Source: CAYZGU01 sp964478165 | GTDB lineage: Bacteria > Poribacteria > WGA-4E > JAJDTR01 | Assembly (NCBI GenBank): GCA_964478165.1 | Contig: CAYZGU010000001.1 | Location: forward strand, 88,449-152,448 | DNA length: 64,000 nt | Direction of reading: 5' to 3' | Shown here: one piece after another, positions 1 to 8,819 of the stretch | Position numbering within the stretch: the stretch's first letter is position 1 | Layout: each line of letters starts with the position of its first letter | Notes under the pieces: model-generated | Databases searched by the model: none | Seen by the model: only the letters and a program-made list of their open reading frames with translations | What the model was told of the DNA's origin: nothing | Position numbers and translations under genes: made by a program

Positions 1-193
1 CCTGACGAAAAACGGCGAGGCCGTCCTGCTTCGCCCTGTCGGCTATTATGTCCATACTCCTGTATAGCACCCGCTGCGCAGTGCTCCTCTTGCCATCCAA
101 CATCAAACAATTGACGAATTTAGTAACCAGGGTACTATCGTACTTAGGATCGGGCATTAACTCGCGCTTAACGGCAATCTTGCGTCTGGGCAT
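1..193 (-). CDS. rpsG: 30S ribosomal protein S7 (uS7), 5' part only
   Basis: The reading frame starts at the ATG at 191-193 and runs off the left edge of the window, giving 64 codons. The protein begins MPRRKIAVKRELMPDPKYD and continues with LVTKFVNCLMLDGKRS, which is the conserved N-terminus of uS7, a 16S rRNA-binding protein of the small subunit head. A GAAGGAG ribosome binding site lies just upstream. It follows rpsL by 57 bases on the same strand, the usual str operon order, so the elongation factor G gene is expected next outside the window. The identification is by motif recognition and is secure despite truncation. Confidence 0.95.
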   Translation of the reverse strand, partial: MPRRKIAVKRELMPDPKYDSTLVTKFVNCLMLDGKRSTAQRVLYRSMDIIADRAKQDGLAVFRQ

Positions 194-250
194 GATTCAC
201 TCCTTCTTCCACCATCAGATGTTCCCGTAAAAGTCAAGCTCTTCGCAGCT

Positions 251-622
251 CTAACTGGCTTTCTTCGCCCCATACTTCGATCGTCCCTGCCGTCGACCCT
301 CAACGCCTGCGGTATCTAAGGTACCCCGAACAATGTGGTATCTGACATTGGACAAATCCTTAACCCTACCACCTCTCACCAAAACGACAGAGTGCTCCTG
401 CAAATTGTGATCGATTCCTGGAATATAGCACGTCGCCTCAAAACCCGTTGTAAATCGAACCCGAGCCACCTTTCGGAGCGCCGAATTTGGTTTTTTTGGG
501 TTTACCGTCTTAACCTGTATACAGATTCCACGTCTCTGAGGACAACTTTGCAATACCGGAGACTTTGTTTGTTTAGCACTCTTCTTTCGAGGCTTTCTAA
601 CCAATTGACTTATTGTCGGCAT
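251..622 (-). CDS. rpsL: 30S ribosomal protein S12 (uS12)
   Basis: A 123-residue protein of normal length for uS12, with the hallmark PKKPNSALRKVARV segment and the LQEHSVVLVRGGRVKDL segment. uS12 sits at the decoding centre of the small subunit and affects fidelity and streptomycin response. The lysine-rich loop is intact. The second loop is unusual: where nearly all bacteria have KDLPGVRYH, this protein reads KDLSNVRYH, so the Pro-Gly next to the RimO-modified aspartate is replaced by Ser-Asn. The start ATG is at 620-622, with AGGTGA about 10 bases upstream. It is the first gene of a rpsL-rpsG transcript driven by the promoter at 796-824. Confidence 0.96.
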   Translation of the reverse strand: MPTISQLVRKPRKKSAKQTKSPVLQSCPQRRGICIQVKTVNPKKPNSALRKVARVRFTTGFEATCYIPGIDHNLQEHSVVLVRGGRVKDLSNVRYHIVRGTLDTAGVEGRRQGRSKYGAKKAS

Positions 623-658
623 AATTTTCCAATGTCACCTAATTCTGGGCATAAATAA

Positions 659-675
659 AGCCCCAAGAAGGGGCT
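659..675 (-). terminator. Terminator-like hairpin in the rpsL leader
   Basis: On the minus strand the sequence AGCCCC-TTCTT-GGGGCT forms a six-pair GC-rich stem with a five-base loop and is followed by TTATTTAT. It lies between the promoter and rpsL, about 37 bases before the start codon, so it could attenuate or pause transcription of the ribosomal protein operon. It could also be the terminator of a lost upstream gene. Seen directly; the function is inferred. Confidence 0.45.
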
Positions 676-795
676 CACATACGCATGCTATCGATTAAAA
701 ACCAGGACTAACGAAAAAGATAAAGGTTTTTCGGAATAGAGCGCCCCCTCTCTGCACCAGTCAGCAGGGAAGGGATCTGTGTCGCCAAGAGCAGG

Positions 796-824
796 ATTAT
801 ACCAAATTCACTCTTGAATGTCAA
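796..824 (-). promoter_or_regulatory. Consensus sigma70 promoter of rpsL-rpsG
   Basis: Read on the minus strand, a perfect TTGACA (819-824) is followed by a 17-base spacer and a perfect TATAAT (796-801). Transcription should start near 789, leaving a leader of about 167 bases before rpsL. Such an exact match suits a ribosomal protein operon that lacks rpoBC directly upstream. Confidence 0.85.
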
Positions 825-1452
825 GGCTTTTTCTGTTTTTTTTTTGTAACGCGCTGAAGTAGTTCCAAATCACTAAACCTGCAACCCCGTAGACCAATTT
901 GAACAAGTTGAAATCCACCAGAGATTACGATCTGAACCACTCGTGACAAAAGGCATTAAGCGCAACTGGTATCGGTTTTTCATACCCTTGTGTGTGCCAA
1001 ATATACCTAATCGAACACGTCCGAAGACTGTCAATAGAATTCATGCAGACCGAAATGCTGGAGCTTCCCTTCACAACATTCCCACCGGATTCCGTCTTTT
1101 CCGCAAGCGCACTAACAACGGCAAGCTGGTAGCAACATCGTTACTTTCTTCCTGCGCAAAGGCAGTAGTGCTGTTTCGGAAGCGCCTATAATTGCGCAAA
1201 CGACTGAATACAATCCTTAAATAAGGACCGTTCATATGCCCAGAACAATCCTAACTTAAATTGTTGACGAAGAGGAATTATTTCCATTCCACCGCGTTGC
1301 ACAGTCGACTGAGGATGCCCCAAATTGATAAAAGCTAGAGCACCCATGCGCGGATGACAAGCAGGAACTACAGTCCCAGCGCTTGAACAAACATCTTGCA
1401 GCACAAGATCTAAGGTTTACCGAAGCACAAACTACGCCCTCCAGTAAAAGCC
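825..1452. other. Gap between the rpsL promoter and murJ: no gene seen
   Basis: Both strands were read. Short open frames exist, but none has a convincing ribosome binding site together with recognisable motifs. A T-rich run near 829-847 lies just upstream of the rpsL promoter. I see no RNA gene here. rpoB and rpoC, common upstream neighbours of rpsL, are absent. Confidence 0.5.
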
Positions 1453-3081
1453 TCAACGACGCAGAATTACACGCATTAAACTATTAAGCTCCTGCACCTT
1501 GAGAAACTTGCACAACGCTAGTAGAATCGTAACTCCAATGACAATCGGAACAAAGACTCCCAGCGAACGTGCAACCACACCATCAACGCCAACCCAACCT
1601 TCAATCCAAACATTGGCCCGCCAACATCCTATGCCCATAATCACCGAAGCGGCTGTAATTCTTAGCAGTCCGTTCCAACCTTGTGCTAACCCCAAACCTT
1701 TGATTTTTCGACTCAATAGAACCAAAAGAAACAGGAAATTCAACGTGGTTGTAAGAGAAGTTGACAGCGCCAGAGAAGTATGATCGAATCTAAGGCGAAA
1801 AATGAATACGTAGTTCAGGACAATGTTAATGGCGACCGTACAAAAACTTACTTTTACCGGAGTACCAGTGTTATTTAAAGCATAGAAACCGTCCGTCACA
1901 ATCTTAACTGCGGAGAAACCGCACAAACCGAAAGAAAAGAAGATCAGCGCTCTCGCAGTTTGCACGGTGTCAAAAGGAGTGGTTTTTCCCCATTCGAAAA
2001 TTAGACGACAGATAGGTTCCGCCAAGACAAATAATCCAATTGAAGCAGGCAACGCGAGCACGATGTTCAGGGCCAGCGCATGAGAAAACGATCGACGATA
2101 GCCCGCGAAGTCGCCCCGGACAAACAATTTCGCAAGATTCGGCAATGCCGCCGTTGAAATCGCCACTCCAAACACCCCAATTGGTAGGTGCATTAAGCGG
2201 AAAGCCCGGCTGAGGTATGCTAACCAGCCCGAACCGTGTGAGGCAAAAATCGAGTTTACGAGCAAATTAATCTGCAACGCTGCGACTCCCAAAACCGCGG
2301 GACCAATAAGACGCATTAACTGCTGCACGCGCGCATCACGAAAACTAATGAGCAATCGATAACGAAATCCAACCCGCCACATTGATGGCACTTGAACGAA
2401 AAACTGGAGTGCTCCTCCAACAACTACACCAATTGCCATACCGGTTGCGGGATGCACTCCAATCCGTTGAGCAAAATAATATCCCCAAACACCCACGGCC
2501 AGGAAACCCAGATTAAAGAAGGATGATGCACAGGCAGAGATTCCGAATTTCCCCTTGCTATTGAGTAATCCCATCGCAACCGCAGCAAACGAGACCAGCA
2601 TAAGAAATGGGAACATAATTCGCGTGAGATACACTGTAAGAGCTCTCTTGGTGGTAAATCCAAACGCCTGCGACGGATCTAATTCCGCATCAAATCCTCT
2701 CCCACTAAACATCAAATCAACAATCACGGGGGCCCCAAGAATACCAGCAAATATAAGAACTGAGAGAACTAGTGCTACCAGATTAAAAATACGACTGGCC
2801 AATCGCCCGGCCGCTTCATCTCCATCCTCGAGTTCAGTCGCGGTGAATGTCGTCACAAAAGCCTTGCTCAAAACCCCTTCCCCAAAGAGATCTCGAAGCA
2901 AATTTGGAATTCGAAAAGCAGCATAAAGCGCATCAGCACTGACACCTGTGGCAAAGAAGTAGGCCACTACCTGTTCCCTTACTAATCCGAGCAGACGGGA
3001 CCCCATCACCGCGAGACCGATGAGTCCCGCGGATTGGATTACACGTGAAGATTCGACTGTTTGTTGACTTTCCTGTCTCAT
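1453..3081 (-). CDS. murJ: Lipid II flippase MurJ (MviN family)
   Basis: A 542-residue polytopic membrane protein of typical MurJ length. The N-terminal region has GLIGLAVMGSRLLGLVRE, then the segment with ADALYAAFRIPNLLRDLFGE, the conserved MurJ/MviN signature. Many hydrophobic segments follow, consistent with the 14-helix MOP-superfamily fold. MurJ moves lipid II across the inner membrane for peptidoglycan synthesis, so the cell appears to have a wall. The ATG start at 3079-3081 has no strong Shine-Dalgarno site. The gene is divergent from the DUF2203 gene, with a 221-base intergenic region between them. Confidence 0.93.
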   Translation of the reverse strand: MRQESQQTVESSRVIQSAGLIGLAVMGSRLLGLVREQVVAYFFATGVSADALYAAFRIPNLLRDLFGEGVLSKAFVTTFTATELEDGDEAAGRLASRIFNLVALVLSVLIFAGILGAPVIVDLMFSGRGFDAELDPSQAFGFTTKRALTVYLTRIMFPFLMLVSFAAVAMGLLNSKGKFGISACASSFFNLGFLAVGVWGYYFAQRIGVHPATGMAIGVVVGGALQFFVQVPSMWRVGFRYRLLISFRDARVQQLMRLIGPAVLGVAALQINLLVNSIFASHGSGWLAYLSRAFRLMHLPIGVFGVAISTAALPNLAKLFVRGDFAGYRRSFSHALALNIVLALPASIGLFVLAEPICRLIFEWGKTTPFDTVQTARALIFFSFGLCGFSAVKIVTDGFYALNNTGTPVKVSFCTVAINIVLNYVFIFRLRFDHTSLALSTSLTTTLNFLFLLVLLSRKIKGLGLAQGWNGLLRITAASVIMGIGCWRANVWIEGWVGVDGVVARSLGVFVPIVIGVTILLALCKFLKVQELNSLMRVILRR

Positions 3082-3108
3082 ACTTACGAATCTGCTATTC
3101 TGCTTCTA

Positions 3109-3137
3109 TTGACATTTTTCCGGCTCTAGGGTACACT
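3109..3137 (+). promoter_or_regulatory. sigma70-type promoter for the DUF2203 gene
   Basis: TTGACA at 3109-3114, a 17-base spacer and TACACT at 3132-3137. Transcription would start near 3144 and leave a leader of about 160 bases before the GTG start at 3303. It lies in the divergent region upstream of murJ. Confidence 0.6.
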
Positions 3138-3302
3138 GTAACCCCTACAGAATATAACAACGCTATTTTCGGGAGGGGCGGAACAATTTCGAAGAAAAAA
3201 ATACTGGTGGACGAGCCTTACAAGTTGCACAGGCTGAAACTGTGACAACGGGCGAGGCGGGGTTTTTCTATCGGTTATCTCAGCAGATAAGGAGCCAAGA
3301 AA

Positions 3303-3686
3303 GTGCCCAAAAGGAAGCGAGATTTCACCGTCGAAGAGGCGAACCAATTTATACCTGCGCTAGAGAACGATATCTCGAAACTAAGAACGATCCGTGAAAA
3401 ACTTGAAGCCCTGGGTGGAGAAATGACCCAGGTTTTTGAAATTATTCGTCACAATGGAGGGCATAAAAAAACAGCGGATTTTCTGCGACTCTCAACACAA
3501 TTCCGCCAATCTATTGAGCACATTGACTCCTACGGTTGTGTGCTGAAAAACATAGATCCTGGACTTGTAGATTTTCCTCATTTGCGAGAAGGTAGAGAAG
3601 TTTATCTCTGTTGGCAATTTGGCGAGGACAAAATTCGATACTGGCATGATGTTGACACGGGATTTTCCGGTCGAAAACCGCTGTAG
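3303..3686 (+). CDS. DUF2203 family protein
   Basis: A 127-residue protein starting with GTG, preceded by AAGGAG at 3289-3294. It begins FTVEEANQFIPALE and ends with DFPHLREGREVYLCW and YWHDVDTGFSGRKPL, the typical C-terminal signature of the DUF2203 family. These small soluble proteins have no established function. The N-terminal half is predicted to be helical and the conserved Trp/His/Asp-rich end suggests a binding surface, but that is inference. It is monocistronic: murJ is divergent and thiD converges on it with a gap of about 30 bases. Confidence 0.8.
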   Translation: MPKRKRDFTVEEANQFIPALENDISKLRTIREKLEALGGEMTQVFEIIRHNGGHKKTADFLRLSTQFRQSIEHIDSYGCVLKNIDPGLVDFPHLREGREVYLCWQFGEDKIRYWHDVDTGFSGRKPL

Positions 3687-3718
3687 CTGGGTGCCATCTC
3701 TAGGCGCCGATACTCTCC

Positions 3719-4534
3719 TTAGAGGCGCAAGATGTTGAAGTCTGAATTCTCCTTCAGAAAATAGGAGTGATTCGTTGGCCCATGCCCGTGTCCAATGTCG
3801 AGTGAGTGTAGAATCGCATTGGTGATGTATTTTTTTGCTGCCCCAATGGCTCCTCTCAAAGACTCTCCGTGAGCAAGATGAGTAGCGATTGCTGCAGAAT
3901 AAGTACAACCTGTACCATGCGTGTTCTTTGTCTCGATACGCTCGGCCTCGAAAAGCATGAATTCACCATCCGCATATAAGACATCTGTTGAATCTTCCCC
4001 CAATAAATGCCCGCCCTTCACCAGCACAGATTGACAACCATAGTTGCAAATGTTTTCTGCTGCACACTTCGCGTCATCTAACGTATTGATGTCGCACCCT
4101 GCTAGAAACTCTGCCTCATACACATTAGGTGTAACGACTGTTGCAAGCGGAAAAAGGTCTGATTTCAATATATCGATTGCCTCTGTTTGGAGCAGAGGGA
4201 ACCCACTTTTGGAGATCATCACTGGGTCCACAACCAAATTTTGCGGTGCAAATTCGACCAGCTTTTTCGTAACACTTGTCACAATCCTTGACGAAGATAA
4301 CATACCGGTTTTGAGAGCAGAAACCTCAAAATCCGAGAAAACTGCATCCAACTGAGCTTCAAGAAGATTCGTCGGCAAATCAAAAGCGCAGGTAACCTCG
4401 CACGTATTCTGAGCCGTTACTGAAGTAATGGCAGACATCGCGAACCCACCGTTAGCCTGAATGGTTTTGATGTCAGCCTGAATACCGGCACCACCACCAG
4501 AATCGGAACCTGCAATTGTAAGCACTTGTTTCAT
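3719..4534 (-). CDS. thiD: Hydroxymethylpyrimidine / phosphomethylpyrimidine kinase
   Basis: About 271 residues of the ribokinase-like ThiD family, which phosphorylates HMP and HMP-P in thiamine synthesis. Visible motifs are the N-terminal AGSDSGGGAGIQADIKT substrate segment, VVDPVMISKSG, VTPNVYEAEFLAG and the C-terminal NTHGTGCTYSAAIA anion hole. I chose the ATG at 4532-4534 because it lies one base after the upstream gene's stop and gives the conserved MKQVLTIAGSD start; a GTG four codons earlier would overlap. It is the last gene of the rsmB-thiE-thiD run, so translation is likely coupled. Confidence 0.92.
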   Translation of the reverse strand: MKQVLTIAGSDSGGGAGIQADIKTIQANGGFAMSAITSVTAQNTCEVTCAFDLPTNLLEAQLDAVFSDFEVSALKTGMLSSSRIVTSVTKKLVEFAPQNLVVDPVMISKSGFPLLQTEAIDILKSDLFPLATVVTPNVYEAEFLAGCDINTLDDAKCAAENICNYGCQSVLVKGGHLLGEDSTDVLYADGEFMLFEAERIETKNTHGTGCTYSAAIATHLAHGESLRGAIGAAKKYITNAILHSLDIGHGHGPTNHSYFLKENSDFNILRL

Positions 4535-4535
4535 C

Positions 4536-5189
4536 TCACTGCCCACCTATATTGTCTAATTCCCGAAGATACGCTTTGCCCTGATGAATGCAGGTTTCGG
4601 AACTCATAACCCCGGACATTACAGCAACACCATGGGCACCTGTACGAATACAGGCCGACACCCGTCCCGGGGAAATGCCTCCGAGCGCAAACACAGGCAA
4701 GCTAACTTTTCGCACCACCTCACTGAGGCTCTCGAGCCCTCTAGCCGGACCATATCCGGGTTTGGTTAAAGTTGCGTACACTGGACTGTATGTGACAAAA
4801 TCAGCACCTTCCTTCTCGCGACATATCGCTTCATCAAGAGAATGCACAGAACAACCGATTAAAACATGGTCTCCTAATTGCATCTTGAGCTCCGGAATCG
4901 GCCGCGAATCTCCTGGCAAGTGCACACCATGCGAACCAAGTTCTGCCGAAACCATCAAGCGCGAATTGATGAATAACTGGGCCGAATAATTACCGCAGAG
5001 CTCGCCAATCGATTTGGCTAGCGTGGAGAATGCAACATCGGTCAAATCTTTTTCACGAAGTTGAATCGCGGGAACCCCAACATCCAAAAGATCATGAACA
5101 ACATCGTACAGTGGACGTGGATAACAGAGTTTTCTGTCCGTAATAACATATAATCTGAAATCAATTGAACGGCCTCGAACGTCAATCAC
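4536..5189 (-). CDS. Thiamine phosphate synthase / TenI family protein
   Basis: About 217 residues of the ThiE/TenI TIM-barrel superfamily. It contains LYVITDRK, IQLREKDL, the phosphate-binding FALGGI and GVAVMSGV segments, and IGCSVHSLDEA. ThiE joins HMP-PP to the thiazole phosphate; TenI-type relatives aromatise the thiazole. Several positions look TenI-like: the HLG.D motif of ThiE is replaced by GVHLPGDSR, and the SVHSLDEA and VMSG.MSS stretches match TenI. The frame is open further upstream into rsmB; the GTG at 5187-5189, preceded by TTGGA and lying 19 bases after the rsmB stop, is the likeliest start. Its pairing with thiD supports a thiamine role; which enzyme it is stays open. Confidence 0.8.
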   Translation of the reverse strand: MIDVRGRSIDFRLYVITDRKLCYPRPLYDVVHDLLDVGVPAIQLREKDLTDVAFSTLAKSIGELCGNYSAQLFINSRLMVSAELGSHGVHLPGDSRPIPELKMQLGDHVLIGCSVHSLDEAICREKEGADFVTYSPVYATLTKPGYGPARGLESLSEVVRKVSLPVFALGGISPGRVSACIRTGAHGVAVMSGVMSSETCIHQGKAYLRELDNIGGQ

Positions 5190-5208
5190 TATTTTTTCCA
5201 AAAGTAGT

Positions 5209-6555
5209 CTATATTCCCACCCTGAATCGGGCGGCAAAAGCACCATCAATTCCATGTGCATATGGAAAGGTCTGGAGAAAACCTTCCGGCGAGATCAGAT
5301 CGCGCGGCACGAACGGCAGAAAGTGCTCAGCCTTTTCGACTCCGAAGCGGCGATTACCTTCTAGGAATCGATGGACAATTCCTTCATTTTCCTCCGGCTC
5401 AGTACTGCACGTACTGTAGACCAGGATACCACCAGGCTTGATATGAGCCGCGGCATTGTTCAAAATTCGCAGTTGCAATCTCGTCAACTCGCCAATTTGT
5501 TTGGAGCCCTTGTTCCAGCGGATGTCGGGATGTCGCCGCAATGTGCCTAGCCCTGAACACGGAGCATCCACAAGAACAGCATCTGCATCCCTAATAAACT
5601 CAAGGGACGTGTTCTTCAGATCTGCGTTATAGCGTTCGACATTTACAACATTAAGCCGCTGGCAATTTTCTGCGATAAGTCGATTCTTCTCTTCAGAAAA
5701 ATCAACAGCAAGAAGTTTACCGGTGTCAGCCATCAGTTGCGCAATGTGGGTAGTTTTCCCACCAGGAGCAGCGCAAAGATCGACGATTTTCGTATTGGGT
5801 CGAGGCTGAAGCAGGTGCGCAACCAACATCGCACTTTCGTCCTGCACATAAAACAGACCATCATCGTAAGCTTCGAGAGATCGACAAGACCCAGAAGTTA
5901 CCAATCTTAGACCATCGGGCACAATCTGGCTTTCCACAGCTACAGCCCCATCAACCGCCAGCAATCGAATTAAATCTTTCCGACTCGTCTTCAAAGTATT
6001 AACTCGAATGGAAAGCGGTGCAACCTGATTGCTCGCACGACAGAACTTCAGGGTCCATTCGACACCTCGTCGAGCAATCCAACGCTCCACCAACTCGAGT
6101 GGGTACGAAAGAGAAGTGGCAATATGTTCCGCGGGCTGAGACTCCAGCGGCGGATACTCAAGGTCACCCGCACCGCGCTGAACCGCCCGCAAAACGCCAT
6201 TCACAAATCCGGCAGCTTTACCTTTCGGTTTTGCAAGTTCTACTGTTTCGTAGATGGCTGCGTGTGGCGGAATTTTTTCCAGGTGAACAAGTTGGTACGC
6301 TCCCAATCTCAGCAGATTGCGCATTCGTGTATCTAACTGAAATCGGGGATTCACAAACTGCTTGAGCATCCAATCGATTTGCTTGCGCCACCGCGTTATG
6401 CCATAGACGCATTCGTTGAGCAATCCTCGGTCAAGGGGACTTAAATCGCTACGAGATATCGCTTGATCTACGACTGTGGAAATAGGCGCATTGGACTCCT
6501 CTAATTGACCGAGACATACTAAAACAAGCTCGCGCACCGAAGGTTTTTTTTTCAT
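5209..6555 (-). CDS. rsmB: 16S rRNA (cytosine-5-)-methyltransferase RsmB
   Basis: A 448-residue protein of the expected length. The first 140 residues match the NusB-like RNA-binding domain. The methyltransferase domain carries the SAM-binding DLCAAPGGKTTH at about 259-270, the motif IV DAPCSG with Cys333, and the motif VI VYSTCST with catalytic Cys383. RsmB methylates C967 of 16S rRNA using SAM. The ATG is followed by nine A residues encoding lysines, and there is no clear Shine-Dalgarno site. It heads a minus-strand run with the ThiE/TenI gene and thiD, spaced by 19 and 1 bases. Confidence 0.92.
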   Translation of the reverse strand: MKKKPSVRELVLVCLGQLEESNAPISTVVDQAISRSDLSPLDRGLLNECVYGITRWRKQIDWMLKQFVNPRFQLDTRMRNLLRLGAYQLVHLEKIPPHAAIYETVELAKPKGKAAGFVNGVLRAVQRGAGDLEYPPLESQPAEHIATSLSYPLELVERWIARRGVEWTLKFCRASNQVAPLSIRVNTLKTSRKDLIRLLAVDGAVAVESQIVPDGLRLVTSGSCRSLEAYDDGLFYVQDESAMLVAHLLQPRPNTKIVDLCAAPGGKTTHIAQLMADTGKLLAVDFSEEKNRLIAENCQRLNVVNVERYNADLKNTSLEFIRDADAVLVDAPCSGLGTLRRHPDIRWNKGSKQIGELTRLQLRILNNAAAHIKPGGILVYSTCSTEPEENEGIVHRFLEGNRRFGVEKAEHFLPFVPRDLISPEGFLQTFPYAHGIDGAFAARFRVGI

Positions 6556-6914
6556 CTAACAACTTGTAGGTCTTGTAGGCAACGTGTTCCAAAGCAATCA
6601 ACACGTCTTGTGTTAATCAACTGGTGAATTCATGCTCATCTCATTGCACTTGAATTCATCCCAGTTCCCTTCTCCTTATGATGCTTACACCACCGACAAT
6701 CGAGTTCTAATTCGTTCCTCAAAGGTGCCCGTGGTTCCAACAGTTGTTGTGGAAGCAACAGAATGGTTGTTAGACCGATGAGAACCGCAATCCAGTCGGA
6801 ATTCAAAGTGGAATGGGAACTACCACACTATGAATCCGGGCTCGATACCACGATCATATTCCCATCGACAATGTCCTTGAATAAATCTCACCCCGCTGCC
6901 TCACATCTCCTTAA
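6556..6914. other. Gap between rsmB and the TRAP permease: nothing recognised
   Basis: No convincing reading frame, hairpin terminator or RNA gene is visible. The short open frames overlapping this stretch lack motifs and ribosome binding sites. Confidence 0.5.
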
Positions 6915-8819
6915 TCACGCAGACTTTTGTAACACACTGCGTCCTTGTACAAACCACACAAAAATCAGTATTCCTAGCGCAACCACAAATGCAAACGGAT
7001 TACAACTATACGCCAAAAACGCCGCAATCGCAAGCAGAATCCATTCAAACCAGGTTGTCTTTCGGAGTAAGTACCCCATCGTTACGACAGAAAAGATGAA
7101 AGTGCCCACCACTGCCGAGATGATGGACACCACATTTTGTAGCGCTGTACCATCCAAGAGAATATGCGTATATGCGAACAATAATGGCATAACGTACAAC
7201 AATTTAGCAAATTTAAAACATGTCCAGCCTGTCTTCCATGCATTGGCTCGGGCGATTGCTGCGCCAGCGTAGGCACCAAGCGCGACTGGTGGAGTTATGT
7301 TCGAATCTTGACTTAGCCAAAAAATAATCAGGTGTGCGGCAACAAAAGAGATGCCCATCTGTTCGCTCGTAAGAATGGGAACAGCCAATTCGGAGGTAAT
7401 CAGGTAAGCCGCAGTAACAGGGATTCCCATACCTAGAATTAAAGACGCAATGGCGAGTAACAGAATAGCAATTAGGCTGCTATTACCGGCAACAGTCAGT
7501 ACGAGATTAGGAAAAATTCGGCCTAATCCTGTTAAATCTATTAACGCAATGATAATCCCAATGCTTCCGACTGCGCCGCCAATCGCCAACGAATTACGCG
7601 CACCCAGAACCATCGCTTCCCAAAGTCGCTTCGGCGTGAGACGTGTCTCCGTACGGAGATAGCTGATTAAGATTGTCGTTAGAATTGAGAAGAACGCTGC
7701 CTTAGATGCGGTGTAACCGGCCACCAACGTTGCAACTAGGATGACCAAGGGAGCCAGGCAGTACCATTGGTGCTTGAGGAGCTGTGCAAGTTGAGGTAGT
7801 TCTTCTTTCTGTAGACCTTTGATCCCCCATTTTCTTGCCTCCAGATGTACCATCACCCATACCGAAAAGAAGTACAGCGCTGCGGGAATCATCGACAAAA
7901 GAGCAATCGAACTATACGGCAATTCTGTGCGCTCTGCCATAATAAATGCGCCGGCCCCCATCACAGGCGGCAAAAACTGTCCACCAACGGAAGCCGTCGC
8001 CTCAACTGCACCCGCAACGTGCGGCCGAAAACCAGTGCGCTTCATCAACGGAATAGTGAATGCTCCGGTCGCGACTGTGTTCGCGATTGCGCTTCCTGCA
8101 ACCGAACCGAAGAAACCAGAAGACACAATAGCCACTTTTGCCGGCCCACCGACTGACCGGCCCGCGATTGCCATTGGAAGGTCAATGAAAAATTGTCCCA
8201 CACCGGATTTTTCCAGGATGGCACCGAAGAAAATGAACAAAACGACATACGTAGCCATTACGTTAGCCATAATGCCGAAGATTCCAGATTGGCTGAAGAA
8301 ACTATACTCAACTATTCGTTGCCATGTAAATCCACGATGTGCTATGGCCCCTGGCATTAGCCTACCGAACAGCGCGTACAAAATGCCGACTGCCGCGATT
8401 ATCGTAAGGGCCCAGCCAACGGTTCGACGCGAATATTCTAGACTTACCACCAACGCAATTACCCCAACCAAAACATCGAGCTTGCTATATGCACCGGCCC
8501 GATTGGCAAGTGTATTGTACTCGACGATCCAATATCCGATTGCAAAGATTGTCAAACAGAGAAGCACCAGGTCTACTAACGATGGGTGCGACATCGATAC
8601 ATTGCGTCCGGAACGGTATAACAACCCAATCAATACGAATGTAAGGAGCAAATACAGTCCAACGTGATATTGCTCGCCCGACGTACCGAACCCCGCACCG
8701 ATGATGTACAAAGACACAAAACCGACGGCAGTGAGTTCAAAAACCCATTTCCACACGCCTTTAAGAGTGCGGTATCTCGAGTCAATGCTAAAAGATGCCT
8801 TTGTGTCTATTTGCTCCAT
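6915..8819 (-). CDS. TRAP transporter permease, fused DctQ-DctM type (4TM/12TM)
   Basis: A 634-residue highly hydrophobic protein. It matches the fused small/large TRAP permease usually paired with a TAXI-type binding protein. Recognisable segments include SGFFGSVAGSAIANTVATG, TASVGGQFLPPVMGAGAF and the late GMGIPVTAAYLITSELAVP. TRAP transporters use an ion gradient to import organic acids captured by a periplasmic binding protein. No binding-protein gene lies next to it on either side, which is unusual because the TAXI gene is normally adjacent. The start ATG at 8817-8819 lacks a strong Shine-Dalgarno site. The substrate cannot be inferred. Confidence 0.88.
   Translation of the reverse strand: MEQIDTKASFSIDSRYRTLKGVWKWVFELTAVGFVSLYIIGAGFGTSGEQYHVGLYLLLTFVLIGLLYRSGRNVSMSHPSLVDLVLLCLTIFAIGYWIVEYNTLANRAGAYSKLDVLVGVIALVVSLEYSRRTVGWALTIIAAVGILYALFGRLMPGAIAHRGFTWQRIVEYSFFSQSGIFGIMANVMATYVVLFIFFGAILEKSGVGQFFIDLPMAIAGRSVGGPAKVAIVSSGFFGSVAGSAIANTVATGAFTIPLMKRTGFRPHVAGAVEATASVGGQFLPPVMGAGAFIMAERTELPYSSIALLSMIPAALYFFSVWVMVHLEARKWGIKGLQKEELPQLAQLLKHQWYCLAPLVILVATLVAGYTASKAAFFSILTTILISYLRTETRLTPKRLWEAMVLGARNSLAIGGAVGSIGIIIALIDLTGLGRIFPNLVLTVAGNSSLIAILLLAIASLILGMGIPVTAAYLITSELAVPILTSEQMGISFVAAHLIIFWLSQDSNITPPVALGAYAGAAIARANAWKTGWTCFKFAKLLYVMPLLFAYTHILLDGTALQNVVSIISAVVGTFIFSVVTMGYLLRKTTWFEWILLAIAAFLAYSCNPFAFVVALGILIFVWFVQGRSVLQKSA

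Noticed and set aside
7819..8667. A 282-codon plus-strand open frame opposite the TRAP permease gene
   Set aside because: It mirrors the coding strand of a clear membrane protein, has no ribosome binding site and a composition typical of antisense shadows.
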